A DNA stretch of 24,112 bases from IMG/VR virus record IMGVR_UViG_3300017917_002986, positions 1 to 24,112 of that record; one strand, given 5' to 3'. Source of the stretch: a virus. Positions 19,801 through 24,112 of the stretch are shown here, piece by piece. Positions within the stretch are counted from its first letter, which is position 1. Each line of letters opens with the position of its first letter. A program made the translations under genes and the position numbers. The notes under the pieces are model-generated. The model searched no databases. It had not been told where the DNA came from and saw nothing but the letters and a program-made list of their open reading frames with translations.

Positions 19801-22800
19801 TCTAGCGTGAATAGATTGGATGAATCTTCCAACATTGTGCCATCAGGTTCGGTTTACATCTATGAAAATTTCAATGATGTTTTCATATATGCTGAAACAT
19901 TTGAATATGCCAATCAAATATTGGCAGACTTTGGCAGAGATATTTTGATCTCTAGCAATCATGTATATGTGGCATTGCCAAACTTTGATAACAGCGAAGG
20001 ACGCAATGGATTAGTGGTTGATTTTAGAAAAAACAACAATGCCAGCAGCTGGTTAGCACATAAATCTCCAGTGGACACAATAAATTTAGAAAAAATTAAA
20101 GGTATATTCCTTTATAACACAAAAACTAATGAATTATTAAACAGATTGGATTATATAGATCCTATTCAAGGAAAAGTTGCTGGATTAGCTGAACAAGAAT
20201 TGTATTATAAAACTTATTATGATCCTGCTGTGTATACTTTGGGCACTGCTGCAGTGAGTGTGGATGTCAACAACAGTTGGAGCAACATCCAAGTGGGCAG
20301 ATTGTGGTGGGATTTGAGCACAGTGAAATTTTATGATCCTTATCAAGTTAATATTATCTACACAACCAACTATTGGAATAAAATATTTCCTGGTTCTTCT
20401 GTGGATGTGTATGAATGGGTAGAATCCAAATACACTCCATCTCAATGGAATAAATTAGCTGATACTAAAGAAGGCATTGCTGTGGGCATCAGTGGCACCG
20501 CCAAATATGACAATACTGTGTATGTGAGCAAACAATTGTATGATTCTGTGTCTGAAAGTTTCAGCACAAGATATTATTTCTGGGTAAAAAATAAAAAAGT
20601 TTTACCAAATTTAGAATTTAGAAAATTAAGTGCTTATGATGTGGCACAGTTGATCGAAGATCCTAAAAAACAATCTTATAAATTTGTGGCATTGTTGGCA
20701 AATAATAAATTTTCTTTGTACAACTGTAATAATTTGATGCGTAATGAAGAAATTGCCATCAATTTCCGTTATTGGACCATTGAAAATCAAAACATCAATA
20801 TTCACAATGAATATCAATTGATCAGTGAGGGAGTATCTTACAGTCGACCTAAAAAAGAAATTGAATCAGTGTGGTTTAACAGTTTGATAGGCTATGATGA
20901 AAACTTTAAACCAGTGCCAGATGTGAATTTAAGTGTGAAATATCGTTATGGTACATTGAGAAAGCCTCGACAAAGTTGGTTTGTTAACAAAACCGAAGCA
21001 CTCAAACAGGTAATTGAAAGAATCAATGGAGTGCTATTGAAAAATCAAATTGTATCCGACTGTGATTTAACAAGATTAACAGAATCTGAAAAAATTCCAA
21101 GCACAGTGACCAGATTGTATGATTCAATCAAAGACACACTGTCTGAATTACAATTTATAAACACCAATAAAATTGAGCAAGCAGAATTAAGACCCATCAT
21201 TCAAAATGGAAAAATAGTGGATGTGATTATTGTTAATCCAGGTTATGGATACAATGTGATACCCACTTATGAAATAATGGACACTGTGGGGTCAGGAGCA
21301 AAATTAACACTGACCATTGACGCTTTGGGCAAAGTAAACAGTGTCATCGTGAATCAAGAAGGGTCCAGCTATACCAGCAATGCAAGAATAGTTGTGAGAA
21401 AGTACAGCGTATTGATAAATTCAGATGCAGAAGTAAACAATAAATGGTCCGTACACAGCTGGGACGAAGACATTCAACAATGGCAAAGAGTATTGTCGCA
21501 ACGTTATGACGTGAATCAATACTGGAGTTATGTGGATTGGTATGCTGACGGATACAGTCAATTCACAGAAATTGATCACACAGTGGCAGCCAGTTATCAA
21601 TTGCAATTGATTGATGATGTGATAGGCGATGTGGTAAAAATTGAAAACATTGGCACTGGTGGATGGTTGTTATTGGAAAAAATTGACAATCAGGACAACG
21701 TGGATTACACAATCAATTATAAAACCATAGGTAGACAGAATGGAACCATTCAATTCTCCAGCAATTTATATGATACCAGCACATCTACCATAGGATACAA
21801 CAGCACCAGTTTTGACGTGATAGTGTATGATAATCAACCTGTAATAGAAACTAGAGTTATTTTAGAAACTGTAAGAGATTATATTTTTATAGACGAATTA
21901 GAGGTGGAGTACAACAAGTTATTCTTCTCTAGTTTGAGATATGTGTTCAATGAACAATTGTTTGTGGATTGGGCATTCAAGAGCAGTTTTGTCAAAGCCA
22001 CTCACAATGTGGGAGAACTCACACAAAAAACGGTTTACAAAAATGATAACTTGTCCAATTATCAAGATTATATCAATGAAGTAAAACCTTACAAAACCAA
22101 AGTGAGAGAATATATCAGTGCTTATGAATCCATTGATCAATCTCAAACATTGACCACAGACTTTGATCTACCAGCCACTTATGATTCGACTACCAATCAA
22201 ATCATCGTAAGCACAGCAAAAATGATCAACAATCAAATTGTTGATTCTAATCTCACTGAAAATTATCCCAACAAACACTGGTTGGACAATGTGGGATTCA
22301 AAGTTACAAATATTAAAATAGCCCAAGTGGGCAGTGGATATTTGGGAACTCCCGCCATCACAATCACAGGTGGGGGTGGCACAGGAGCCACAGCCAAAGC
22401 ATTTGTGTCCAACGGCCGATTAACACACATTCAAGTGACCAATTCGGGATCTGGTTATCTATCAGCACCCACAGTGAACATATTGGGATCTTTGTCCACC
22501 ACTGGAGTGGCTGGCAAAGCAGTGGCCATATTGGGAGATTCTTTGGTCAAATCCACTCACATAAGAGTTAAATTTGATAGAACCACAGGAGTATTGCTGA
22601 TAACTAATCTGAGTAGAACTGAAACGTTCACCAGCAACGGATCTCAAATCAAATATCCTTTGAAATGGCCAATCAATTTGAAATCCAACAAAGTGAGAGT
22701 GATTGTGAATCAACGTCCTGCATTGTTTAGTGAATACACTTATAACAATGAGCAAGACAGCACTAAATCATATGTGAGAAGCAAAGGATATATTCAATTT

Positions 22801-24112
22801 GTGGACCCTCCAGTGAGCGGATACAGCATTGAAATTCAATATGAGATTGACAGTAATGTGTTGCAAACTCAAGATAGAGTTAATTTATTGTATGAACCCA
22901 CCACAGGACAACTGGGCAATGATCTGGCACAATTAATTGATGGCATAGATTATGGTGGAGTGGAAGTACGCAGTTTTGAATTTGGTGGTGGGGGTGGTTT
23001 TGATGATGCTCCTTACTACACAGGAGTTTGGGATTCATACGACACCACTTATGAAGATGAAATATTCAGATTGGATGGCAGCACCAACATATTCAATTTG
23101 AGTCAACCATTGGTGGATGGTGTCACATACAACATTTATAAAAATGGAGTGAGGATTGATGATCCTAACTACGGCACAGCAGAACCAGTGACCAATCCCA
23201 ATGCTTTGATGCAAACCATTCAGGGAGATGGATCTACCACAGTGATACACATAGATGAATCACTGATTCCCACAGTGAATGGTGACATCATTGTGATAAG
23301 AAAATCCACCAGTGATGGTAGTTTCTTGCCAGATCCAGATGCCTATGACACATTACTGTCGGGCGGTGATTTGGCTTACAGCACGGCCACTGGAATCTTA
23401 GCACAAGACATCATCGTGGATGGTGATGGATTTGTGACTCCTACCACCAGCAAAGGTCCAGAAGAATTGGTTCCAGGACAAGTGTTGGACACTTTGGATA
23501 TCCAAGTGTATGACAGATCAGGCGAAACAGGCAGCAGAATTTACAGTTACAATCACATTGCCGATGGAACCAACAATACATTCAATATTCAGTCGTTGCC
23601 ACAGAGTCAAGATGCTGTGTTTGTGAAAGTGAATAATGTTATTTTAAACAATGATCAATATTCAACAGATTTTGAAAACAAAACAGTGATTTTAAATTCG
23701 ACTCCTGCTGTGGGTTCCACAGTAAACATTGTGACCATGAGCATGAATGGAGAAAAAGTTGTTGACATTGACACATTCACTGGTGATGGCAGCACATTTA
23801 TTTTTGTTACCAGAGCAGAATTCAACAACGATTACACCACTTATGTGCGTGTGAATGGTGAACCAGCAGCGTATGTGGTGGAAGAAACAGACAGTGGTTA
23901 CCAAACGGCCAATAGAATTTTAATAAGATTTGGAGCACCGCCAGCAGCTGGCAGCGTGATCAGCTATGTGGTGTATGCTAGTTCTAGCAAAACATTCAGT
24001 GAAGTTACCTATGATGATTTTGTGGGTGATGGTACAACTCGAGTTTTCACATTGAATCAATCTCCATTCAATCAAGAACCTTTGACACAAAACGTGATTG
24101 TGAAAGTGGACA
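10819..24112 (+). CDS. Giant multidomain virion/baseplate structural protein, 3' end beyond window
   Basis: One reading frame runs from the ATG at 10819 to the window edge: 4431 complete codons without a stop, roughly half a megadalton, and still open. The N-terminus (LPRFFRTPTNKKFL, LDQLLSPGTVEKI, NYQLEPVVLSKD, PHIDWDKFVNFREYYWLPQG) matches large virion structural proteins found right after gene 6 in marine T4-like phages. Further landmarks are HPWEMLGFSEQPTWWNSVYG (about 1135), YGTVLRTQQEVV and GYSKYLESKGF (about 1503-1525), LAQHLIGYQKREYLQNIIND (1771-1790), a beta-propeller in two parts (2090-2174 and 2868-3074), GxGY glycine-rich modules (about 3462 and 3835) and repeated beta-sandwich units to the edge. 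Four carbohydrate-binding-like modules are interspersed. It occupies the place of T4 gene 7, suggesting a wedge or peripheral baseplate protein with adhesive parts; that role is inference. No protease, lysozyme, signal peptide or membrane segment was recognised. Confidence 0.88.
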   Translation, partial: MAYNNDQEEFPLPVNNQTETERNSANLLPRFFRTPTNKKFLYSTLDQLLSPGTVEKISAFYGRKTAKAFTPNDNYIEEVTNDRQNYQLEPVVLSKDSLGNVTFYKDYVDYVNQIKTLGGNVDNHSALNAQEYYSWNPHIDWDKFVNFREYYWLPQGPDTITITGQQQQLQSTYTVRLSDNLDNYSYVLTPDGQTQNATITLYKGITYKFDIDTPGMPFTIKTARTLDEDFLYDVGVDQQSIEKGIITFEVGINTPDTLYYVSKNDINAYGLIKIASIEENSVINVEKDIVGKKTFTLQDGTALSNGMKINFKGLVTPEKYATDEWYVEGVGEAIVLIKEQDLQVPNDIADENLEGFDAENFDKVTYEIDDPNRDIKDYIVIKRSSPDQNPWTRANKWVHKSVLQTVANYNGTTLDTDEAQRAKRPIIEFEAGLKLYKFGTQAKPYVDVVDTFTTDVFSDIEGATGYNVDGIDLVDGMRILVTADTDVLVKNRIFKVKIINFGGDGDPTNKQISLVDTDDTQPMVGDVVLIASGTENQGQMYYYDGNTWNIAQEKTKINQTPLFDLFDENGISFSDGETYLSTNFLGNKIFSYREGTGTADTELGFALSYRNVNNVGDIVFDFNLLSESFTYQSQDQLITQNTDVGYLKKYTDRTTNTTVTGWAKAQSFSKQLVVRQYTGLEQTNRFAVDVYDQSGTLTDLKLKVYVNNVLKKQTVDYTIVKSNNVSYVQLNNALTESDSIIIKSHSSAVKNANGYYEMAINLESNPFNENLNDFTFGEVSNHVESIVEQLDNFVGSNPGTNNLRDLGPLSSYGTKFVQHSAPLNLAVYHVSQKEVNVIKAIKFAQKEYDKFKKTFLQTAENSNFDGSVREHVEHIMKLINEDKNSNMPFYFSDMVPFGAAKRNTFTVYDDSNKYFALSKTFSMSVLSTKAVQVYLNDEQLIHGIDYTFTSENFCYITKALSVNDIVEIFEYESTDGNFVPQTPTKLGLYPRFQPKKYLDNTLINPVNVIQGHDGSITVAFDDYRDDLLLELENRIYNNIKIEFNKDLRNLYDFIPGKDRNTGYSLTNIDSSMSADFITWNSAVGTLDYTENYFYDSTDSFTYNYVYMTAFDGSRLPGFWRAVYKQAYDTDRPHSHPWEMLGFSEQPTWWNSVYGPAPYTSDNLILWEDLQNGVIREPGKKLVYDSRYVRTDLLNHLPVDENGELLSPLDSGYAENYVATLSNGAFKFGDHAPVENAWRRSSNYPFALLKSMILNRTAHTVAVNFDAARVVRSITDEIIYSTTKKRITLKDLVFPNSRADENYVLTSGLINYISNYIKTDVLNNYENYQNSLKNLTQHLGFKVKGFTEKEKFKLLLDSRSPLNKSNVFVPDENYDIYLNTSSPIDVLVYSGVIVEKLSTGFAIKGYDQFNPVFKYFAPISLQNDPVKKVGGVSKSYIQWTANHVYTAGQIVQYQNKFYIVDRDHLSASKFDPSKYTKLAELPIEGGVTATFSRQFENKISTLNYGTVLRTQQEVVNFLLGYSKYLESKGFIFENFNQDINVVENWSLSAQEFMFWTTQNWKAGAVLSLSPGANKIKLQTNYSVADNIFDNFYDYAVLKADGTKLNREKISVVRQGNNFSMNVKNTSDGIYFVKIPLVQKEHAVVIDNVTVFNDVIYDLAPGYRQDRIKVIGYVASNWDGSLNVPGFVFDEVKIKEWQPYTDYDMSDVVKYKQFYYSANSHIIGNSTFMFDEWTKLSEKPLSSLKPNFEYKTNQFGDFYDLDTDNFDVEQQKLAQHLIGYQKREYLQNIINDDVSQYKFYQGFLQDKGTKNALEKLFNSLASADKDSIEFYEEWAIRTGQYGAATGFDEVEYLLSEKKFKLNPQPIELSDSVSFDSPNFVYKIKSSEAYLTPEDYDHAPFPTKYFNESYLKTAGFVDPNDVNFTVKNYEDILTLDTAELAYDQYVWVGFEKQSWNVYKHNQVSDQISSVTESNNNVVIELISNTSNIQVDEIVSATLNGTIQLFKVKTVIGTTVTCYKNGNTNLGTNGTLGRFVSMKLATLSEINQKIIDNGKSVGELLWVENDGSDRWVTLKNVPVWQTHQEIANPSDDSSGEFSRSIAVDAANTTLAVADLNNAVYIYRRASNSNQYTLRQKIDAPNSLWTGDGDFGASMDISADGRYLIVGAPAASNLKTNYVGDYVSTSSYNINDVVRHNEQLWRVVNPVLGQDPSVDFTTFDSAAFIYDAEYNSIDNVYPDIKILLRGDYVFPAVTTQHMLIRASVNQYRGSAVGDKLQLIWNDLNTQYPTGNDPFDGSAAGIDKAFIDGEHIIQHKVDEILNVDLTIIAVTVNDVVKTDTAEGTVCYVRKEGTQSLIYLKDVNGKFDDSGSLTVGILTVGDYNRVIAEDYDSVAGWWYINLGFTLTSSELSDSKKSLVVRDIIKAADIRAAKNYYNILDTEATQNIVWPTAPTPASQISILSYYKQFSIAGQPVVTGIQNDDRYLIRVPKTLSNQYTTPYVSDSEKIGVWLNTIRTGDPLDRYDISDIAEDLTFEEINSVSYGDSSFPTKKINDIWNGWIRVLAEPDGLGTFYVPQVGDTVEDSVTGSQAQVAHVKTIGFNTLQIYIKNKNGDFSLGSTLGDSADIILKGAPDRTVGELQRSELENSVAGSLFVFEAASLLEPQNNTSVYNYVNGLEYWFWDEDKQDGVARSASTPSEENRDYVQVFNIPAGLGAASAYVNEGAFLVYERAVNGTYSLYNTYSTPNRTSNARLGTKIKVSQNGNETTAFVSSVYNSPDTGKIYFIKNNSSERWHLGVDPQYTGIFDVTERYYTDDLVIYNDQVYKSTTNQGPSAFDLDFWTLQTEGVDYLGYVPNDSGITLEGDSSLDLNNIINFAQDFDVSNTGGVLVASVNYTSPARNKVVVYKLYDGRYQYKQTISPPDDSEDNTDYAVSVAVSSDGKFIAVGSPAADTDYTDMGVVYVYQLVNGSYVLSQTLSSPHPQTNEQFGKNLDFDGNTLVVSSVNRLDESSNIVPSGSVYIYENFNDVFIYAETFEYANQILADFGRDILISSNHVYVALPNFDNSEGRNGLVVDFRKNNNASSWLAHKSPVDTINLEKIKGIFLYNTKTNELLNRLDYIDPIQGKVAGLAEQELYYKTYYDPAVYTLGTAAVSVDVNNSWSNIQVGRLWWDLSTVKFYDPYQVNIIYTTNYWNKIFPGSSVDVYEWVESKYTPSQWNKLADTKEGIAVGISGTAKYDNTVYVSKQLYDSVSESFSTRYYFWVKNKKVLPNLEFRKLSAYDVAQLIEDPKKQSYKFVALLANNKFSLYNCNNLMRNEEIAINFRYWTIENQNINIHNEYQLISEGVSYSRPKKEIESVWFNSLIGYDENFKPVPDVNLSVKYRYGTLRKPRQSWFVNKTEALKQVIERINGVLLKNQIVSDCDLTRLTESEKIPSTVTRLYDSIKDTLSELQFINTNKIEQAELRPIIQNGKIVDVIIVNPGYGYNVIPTYEIMDTVGSGAKLTLTIDALGKVNSVIVNQEGSSYTSNARIVVRKYSVLINSDAEVNNKWSVHSWDEDIQQWQRVLSQRYDVNQYWSYVDWYADGYSQFTEIDHTVAASYQLQLIDDVIGDVVKIENIGTGGWLLLEKIDNQDNVDYTINYKTIGRQNGTIQFSSNLYDTSTSTIGYNSTSFDVIVYDNQPVIETRVILETVRDYIFIDELEVEYNKLFFSSLRYVFNEQLFVDWAFKSSFVKATHNVGELTQKTVYKNDNLSNYQDYINEVKPYKTKVREYISAYESIDQSQTLTTDFDLPATYDSTTNQIIVSTAKMINNQIVDSNLTENYPNKHWLDNVGFKVTNIKIAQVGSGYLGTPAITITGGGGTGATAKAFVSNGRLTHIQVTNSGSGYLSAPTVNILGSLSTTGVAGKAVAILGDSLVKSTHIRVKFDRTTGVLLITNLSRTETFTSNGSQIKYPLKWPINLKSNKVRVIVNQRPALFSEYTYNNEQDSTKSYVRSKGYIQFVDPPVSGYSIEIQYEIDSNVLQTQDRVNLLYEPTTGQLGNDLAQLIDGIDYGGVEVRSFEFGGGGGFDDAPYYTGVWDSYDTTYEDEIFRLDGSTNIFNLSQPLVDGVTYNIYKNGVRIDDPNYGTAEPVTNPNALMQTIQGDGSTTVIHIDESLIPTVNGDIIVIRKSTSDGSFLPDPDAYDTLLSGGDLAYSTATGILAQDIIVDGDGFVTPTTSKGPEELVPGQVLDTLDIQVYDRSGETGSRIYSYNHIADGTNNTFNIQSLPQSQDAVFVKVNNVILNNDQYSTDFENKTVILNSTPAVGSTVNIVTMSMNGEKVVDIDTFTGDGSTFIFVTRAEFNNDYTTYVRVNGEPAAYVVEETDSGYQTANRILIRFGAPPAAGSVISYVVYASSSKTFSEVTYDDFVGDGTTRVFTLNQSPFNQEPLTQNVIVKVD
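12919..13740 (+). repeat. Two N-terminal copies of a phage beta-sandwich module
   Basis: Two segments of the giant protein share one pattern: a strand with V-x-V-Y-x-N, a short turn, a DYT strand, then a strand ending in a leucine-rich turn and D-x-I-x-I. Copy one runs about 12919-13050 (LKVYVNNVLKKQTVDYTIV, then LTESDSIIIKS). Copy two runs about 13606-13740 (VQVYLNDEQLIHGIDYTFT, then LSVNDIVEIFEYES). Related units recur near the right edge of the window. Confidence 0.55.
15121..15258 (+). other. Carbohydrate-binding-like (CBM5/12 pattern) module 1 in giant protein
   Basis: Residues 1435-1480 read as a short W-x(4)-Y-x-x-G-x-x-V-x-Y-x-N-x-x-Y pattern: WTANHVYTAGQIVQYQNKFY, followed about 20 residues later by YTKLAEL, where chitin-binding modules end in W-x-x-L. 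The final Trp is Tyr here. This is pattern recognition, not a profile match. Confidence 0.5.
15325..15423 (+). other. Conserved YGT/LGY block of the giant protein
   Basis: Residues about 1503-1535 (YGTVLRTQQEVVNFLLGY, then SKYLESKGFIF) form a block recognisable in giant structural proteins of marine myoviruses. It is followed by NWSLSAQEFMFWTTQNWKAG. The block is useful for aligning this protein with homologues; its function is unknown. Confidence 0.5.
15898..16026 (+). other. Carbohydrate-binding-like module 2 in giant protein
   Basis: Residues 1694-1736: WQPYTDYDMSDVVKYKQFYY, then FDEWTKLSE after about 15 residues. The W-x-x-x-x-x-Y-x-x-x-D-V-V-x-Y-x-x-x-Y-Y start and W-T-K-L end fit the CBM5/12 layout better than module 1 does. 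Confidence 0.55.
16081..16263 (+). other. Strongly conserved helical block of the giant protein
   Basis: Residues 1755-1815 (DFYDLDTDNFDVEQQKLAQH, LIGYQKREYLQNIINDDVSQ, YKFYQGFLQDKGTKNALEKL) look alpha-helical, unlike the beta-rich surroundings. They resemble a block I recall as highly conserved in marine T4-like giant structural proteins. It directly follows module 2 and may be a multimerisation or docking element; that role is inference. Confidence 0.5.
17086..17340 (+). repeat. FG-GAP-like beta-propeller, first two blades
   Basis: Residues 2090-2174 of the giant protein hold SGEFSRSIAVDAANTTLAVA, then AVYIYRRAS, and then DFGASMDISADGRYLIVGAP. The FGxSxxxSxDGxxLxVGAP line is the hallmark of integrin-alpha-type FG-GAP blades. 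The second blade stops right after VGAPAAS, before its G-x-V-x-V-Y strand, because another segment begins there. Confidence 0.68.
17332..17445 (+). other. Carbohydrate-binding-like module 3, left border of the propeller insert
   Basis: Residues about 2172-2209: YVGDYVSTSSYNINDVVRHN followed by EQLWRVVNPVLGQDPS. It has the G-x-Y-x-x-x-x-x-Y-x-x-x-D-V-V core and an aromatic W in the last strand. It starts immediately after the interrupted propeller blade. Confidence 0.45.
19201..19335 (+). other. Carbohydrate-binding-like module 4, right border of the propeller insert
   Basis: Residues 2795-2839: YTGIFDVTERYYTDDLVIYN, DQVYKSTTNQGPSAFD, then FWTLQTEG. The YYTDDLVIYNDQVYKS core and the FW-T-L end give the best CBM5/12-like layout of the four modules. 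It lies just before the propeller resumes. Confidence 0.58.
19420..20040 (+). repeat. FG-GAP-like beta-propeller, remaining four blades
   Basis: Residues 2868-3074 contain four consecutive blades: FAQDFDVSNTGGVLVASVN with VVVYKLYDG; YAVSVAVSSDGKFIAVGSPA with GVVYVYQLVNGSY; FGKNLDFDGNTLVVSS with GSVYIYENFNDV; and FGRDILISSNHVYVALPNFD with GLVVDF. The alternation of F/Y-x-x-x-h-D-x-x-G strands with V-Y-x-Y strands is regular. With the two blades at 17086-17340 the total is six visible blades, compatible with a seven-bladed propeller whose other blade is diverged or split. Confidence 0.7.
21202..21410 (+). repeat. Glycine-rich GxGY module, copy 1
   Basis: Residues about 3462-3531: NGKIVDVIIVNPGYGYNVIP, a GSGAKLTL strand, LGKVNSVIVNQEGSSYTS. 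The order is G-x-I-x-x-V-x-V-x-x-x-G-x-G-Y-x-x-x-P, then G-x-G-A-x, then a degenerate repeat of the first line. It is common in phage tail proteins. Confidence 0.55.
22321..22548 (+). repeat. Glycine-rich GxGY module, copy 2
   Basis: Residues about 3835-3910: AQVGSGYLGTPAITITGGGG, TGATAKAFVSNGRLTHIQV, TNSGSGYLSAPTVNILG. Two clean G-S-G-Y-L-x-x-P lines flank a GGGGTGATAKA strand. Clearer than copy 1; probably a beta-structured spacer or trimerising element. Confidence 0.6.
22633..24112 (+). repeat. Tandem beta-sandwich repeats at the visible C-terminal part of the giant protein
   Basis: Units start with (D/N)G(S/T)xxxF and run through V-x-V-x-V-N-x to an I-x-I/V-x-Y strand. They begin at about 22633 (SNGSQIKYPLKW), 23071 (LDGSTNIFNLSQ), 23224 (GDGSTTVIHIDE), 23560 (ADGTNNTFNIQS), 23779 (TGDGSTFIFVTR) and 24022 (VGDGTTRVFTLN). 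The last three follow one another at roughly 70-80 residues. Between 23308 and 23559 lies another segment (SKGPEELVPGQVLDTLDIQV) typical of marine phage structural proteins. The array continues past the window. Confidence 0.6.

Noticed and set aside
12256-23904. Numerous 60-100 aa minus-strand ORFs
   Set aside because: They are scattered antisense shadows of the giant ORF, allowed by its codon usage; none has a ribosome-binding site or family signature.
10819-24112. Possible frameshift or hidden gene boundary within the giant ORF
   Set aside because: Codon-by-codon reading found no stop, and landmark motifs stay in one frame from end to end, so a split into several genes is not supported.
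1-24112. tRNA genes, CRISPR arrays, IS elements or attachment sites
   Set aside because: Space outside genes is minimal, and no cloverleaf, spaced direct repeats or transposase were seen.

Overview
The window is a late structural segment of a T4-like contractile-tailed phage (myovirus). It is AT-rich and tightly packed, with genes abutting or overlapping by one base, and it has no tRNA, IS element or CRISPR array. The baseplate genes follow a 48-53-(hub protein)-5-25-6 order, and the DNA-metabolism/late-sigma genes 47 and 55 lie beside them. That layout, the short gp53, the lysozyme-free gp5 and the very large ORF after gene 6 resemble marine T4-like phages of cyanobacteria and SAR11 bacteria. 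The low GC suggests a low-GC marine host such as Pelagibacter, but the host assignment is inference.

Layout. Positions 1-1004 (minus) hold a nearly complete gp47 (Mre11/SbcD-type recombination nuclease). Positions 1061-1885 (minus) hold gp55, the late sigma factor. A 77-bp divergent gap (1886-1962) carries a textbook sigma70 promoter firing left into gp55-gp47 and an AATAAATA late-type promoter box firing right into the baseplate genes; the two overlap by two bases. Rightward come a gp48-like tail-tube/baseplate protein (1963-2814), gp53 wedge (2814-3116), a 750-aa probable hub structural protein (3120-5372), gp5 spike without lysozyme (5378-6877), gp25 wedge (6893-7339) and an oversized gp6 wedge (7394-10819). 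From 10819 to the window edge there is one uninterrupted reading frame of at least 4431 codons, read codon by codon without finding a stop. It encodes a giant multidomain virion protein that continues beyond the window.

How the parts work together. gp55, made from the host-type sigma70 promoter, would direct RNA polymerase to the late boxes found in front of the gp48-like gene, gp25 and gp6. The products build the baseplate: gp5 and the 750-aa protein as central hub/spike, gp48 at the tube base, and gp53, gp25 and gp6 as wedges. The giant protein sits where T4 has gene 7 and is probably a wedge or peripheral baseplate component. It carries a split FG-GAP-like beta-propeller, four carbohydrate-binding-like modules and repeated beta-sandwich modules, all suited to cell-surface contact.

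Most notable points: the overlapping early/late promoter switch at the sigma gene; the late box only five bases from the gp25 start with no ribosome-binding site; a canonical EF-hand-type calcium loop in gp6; the lysozyme-free gp5 with a His-rich tip motif; and the giant ORF with its beta-propeller interrupted by a segment bracketed by two similar modules.
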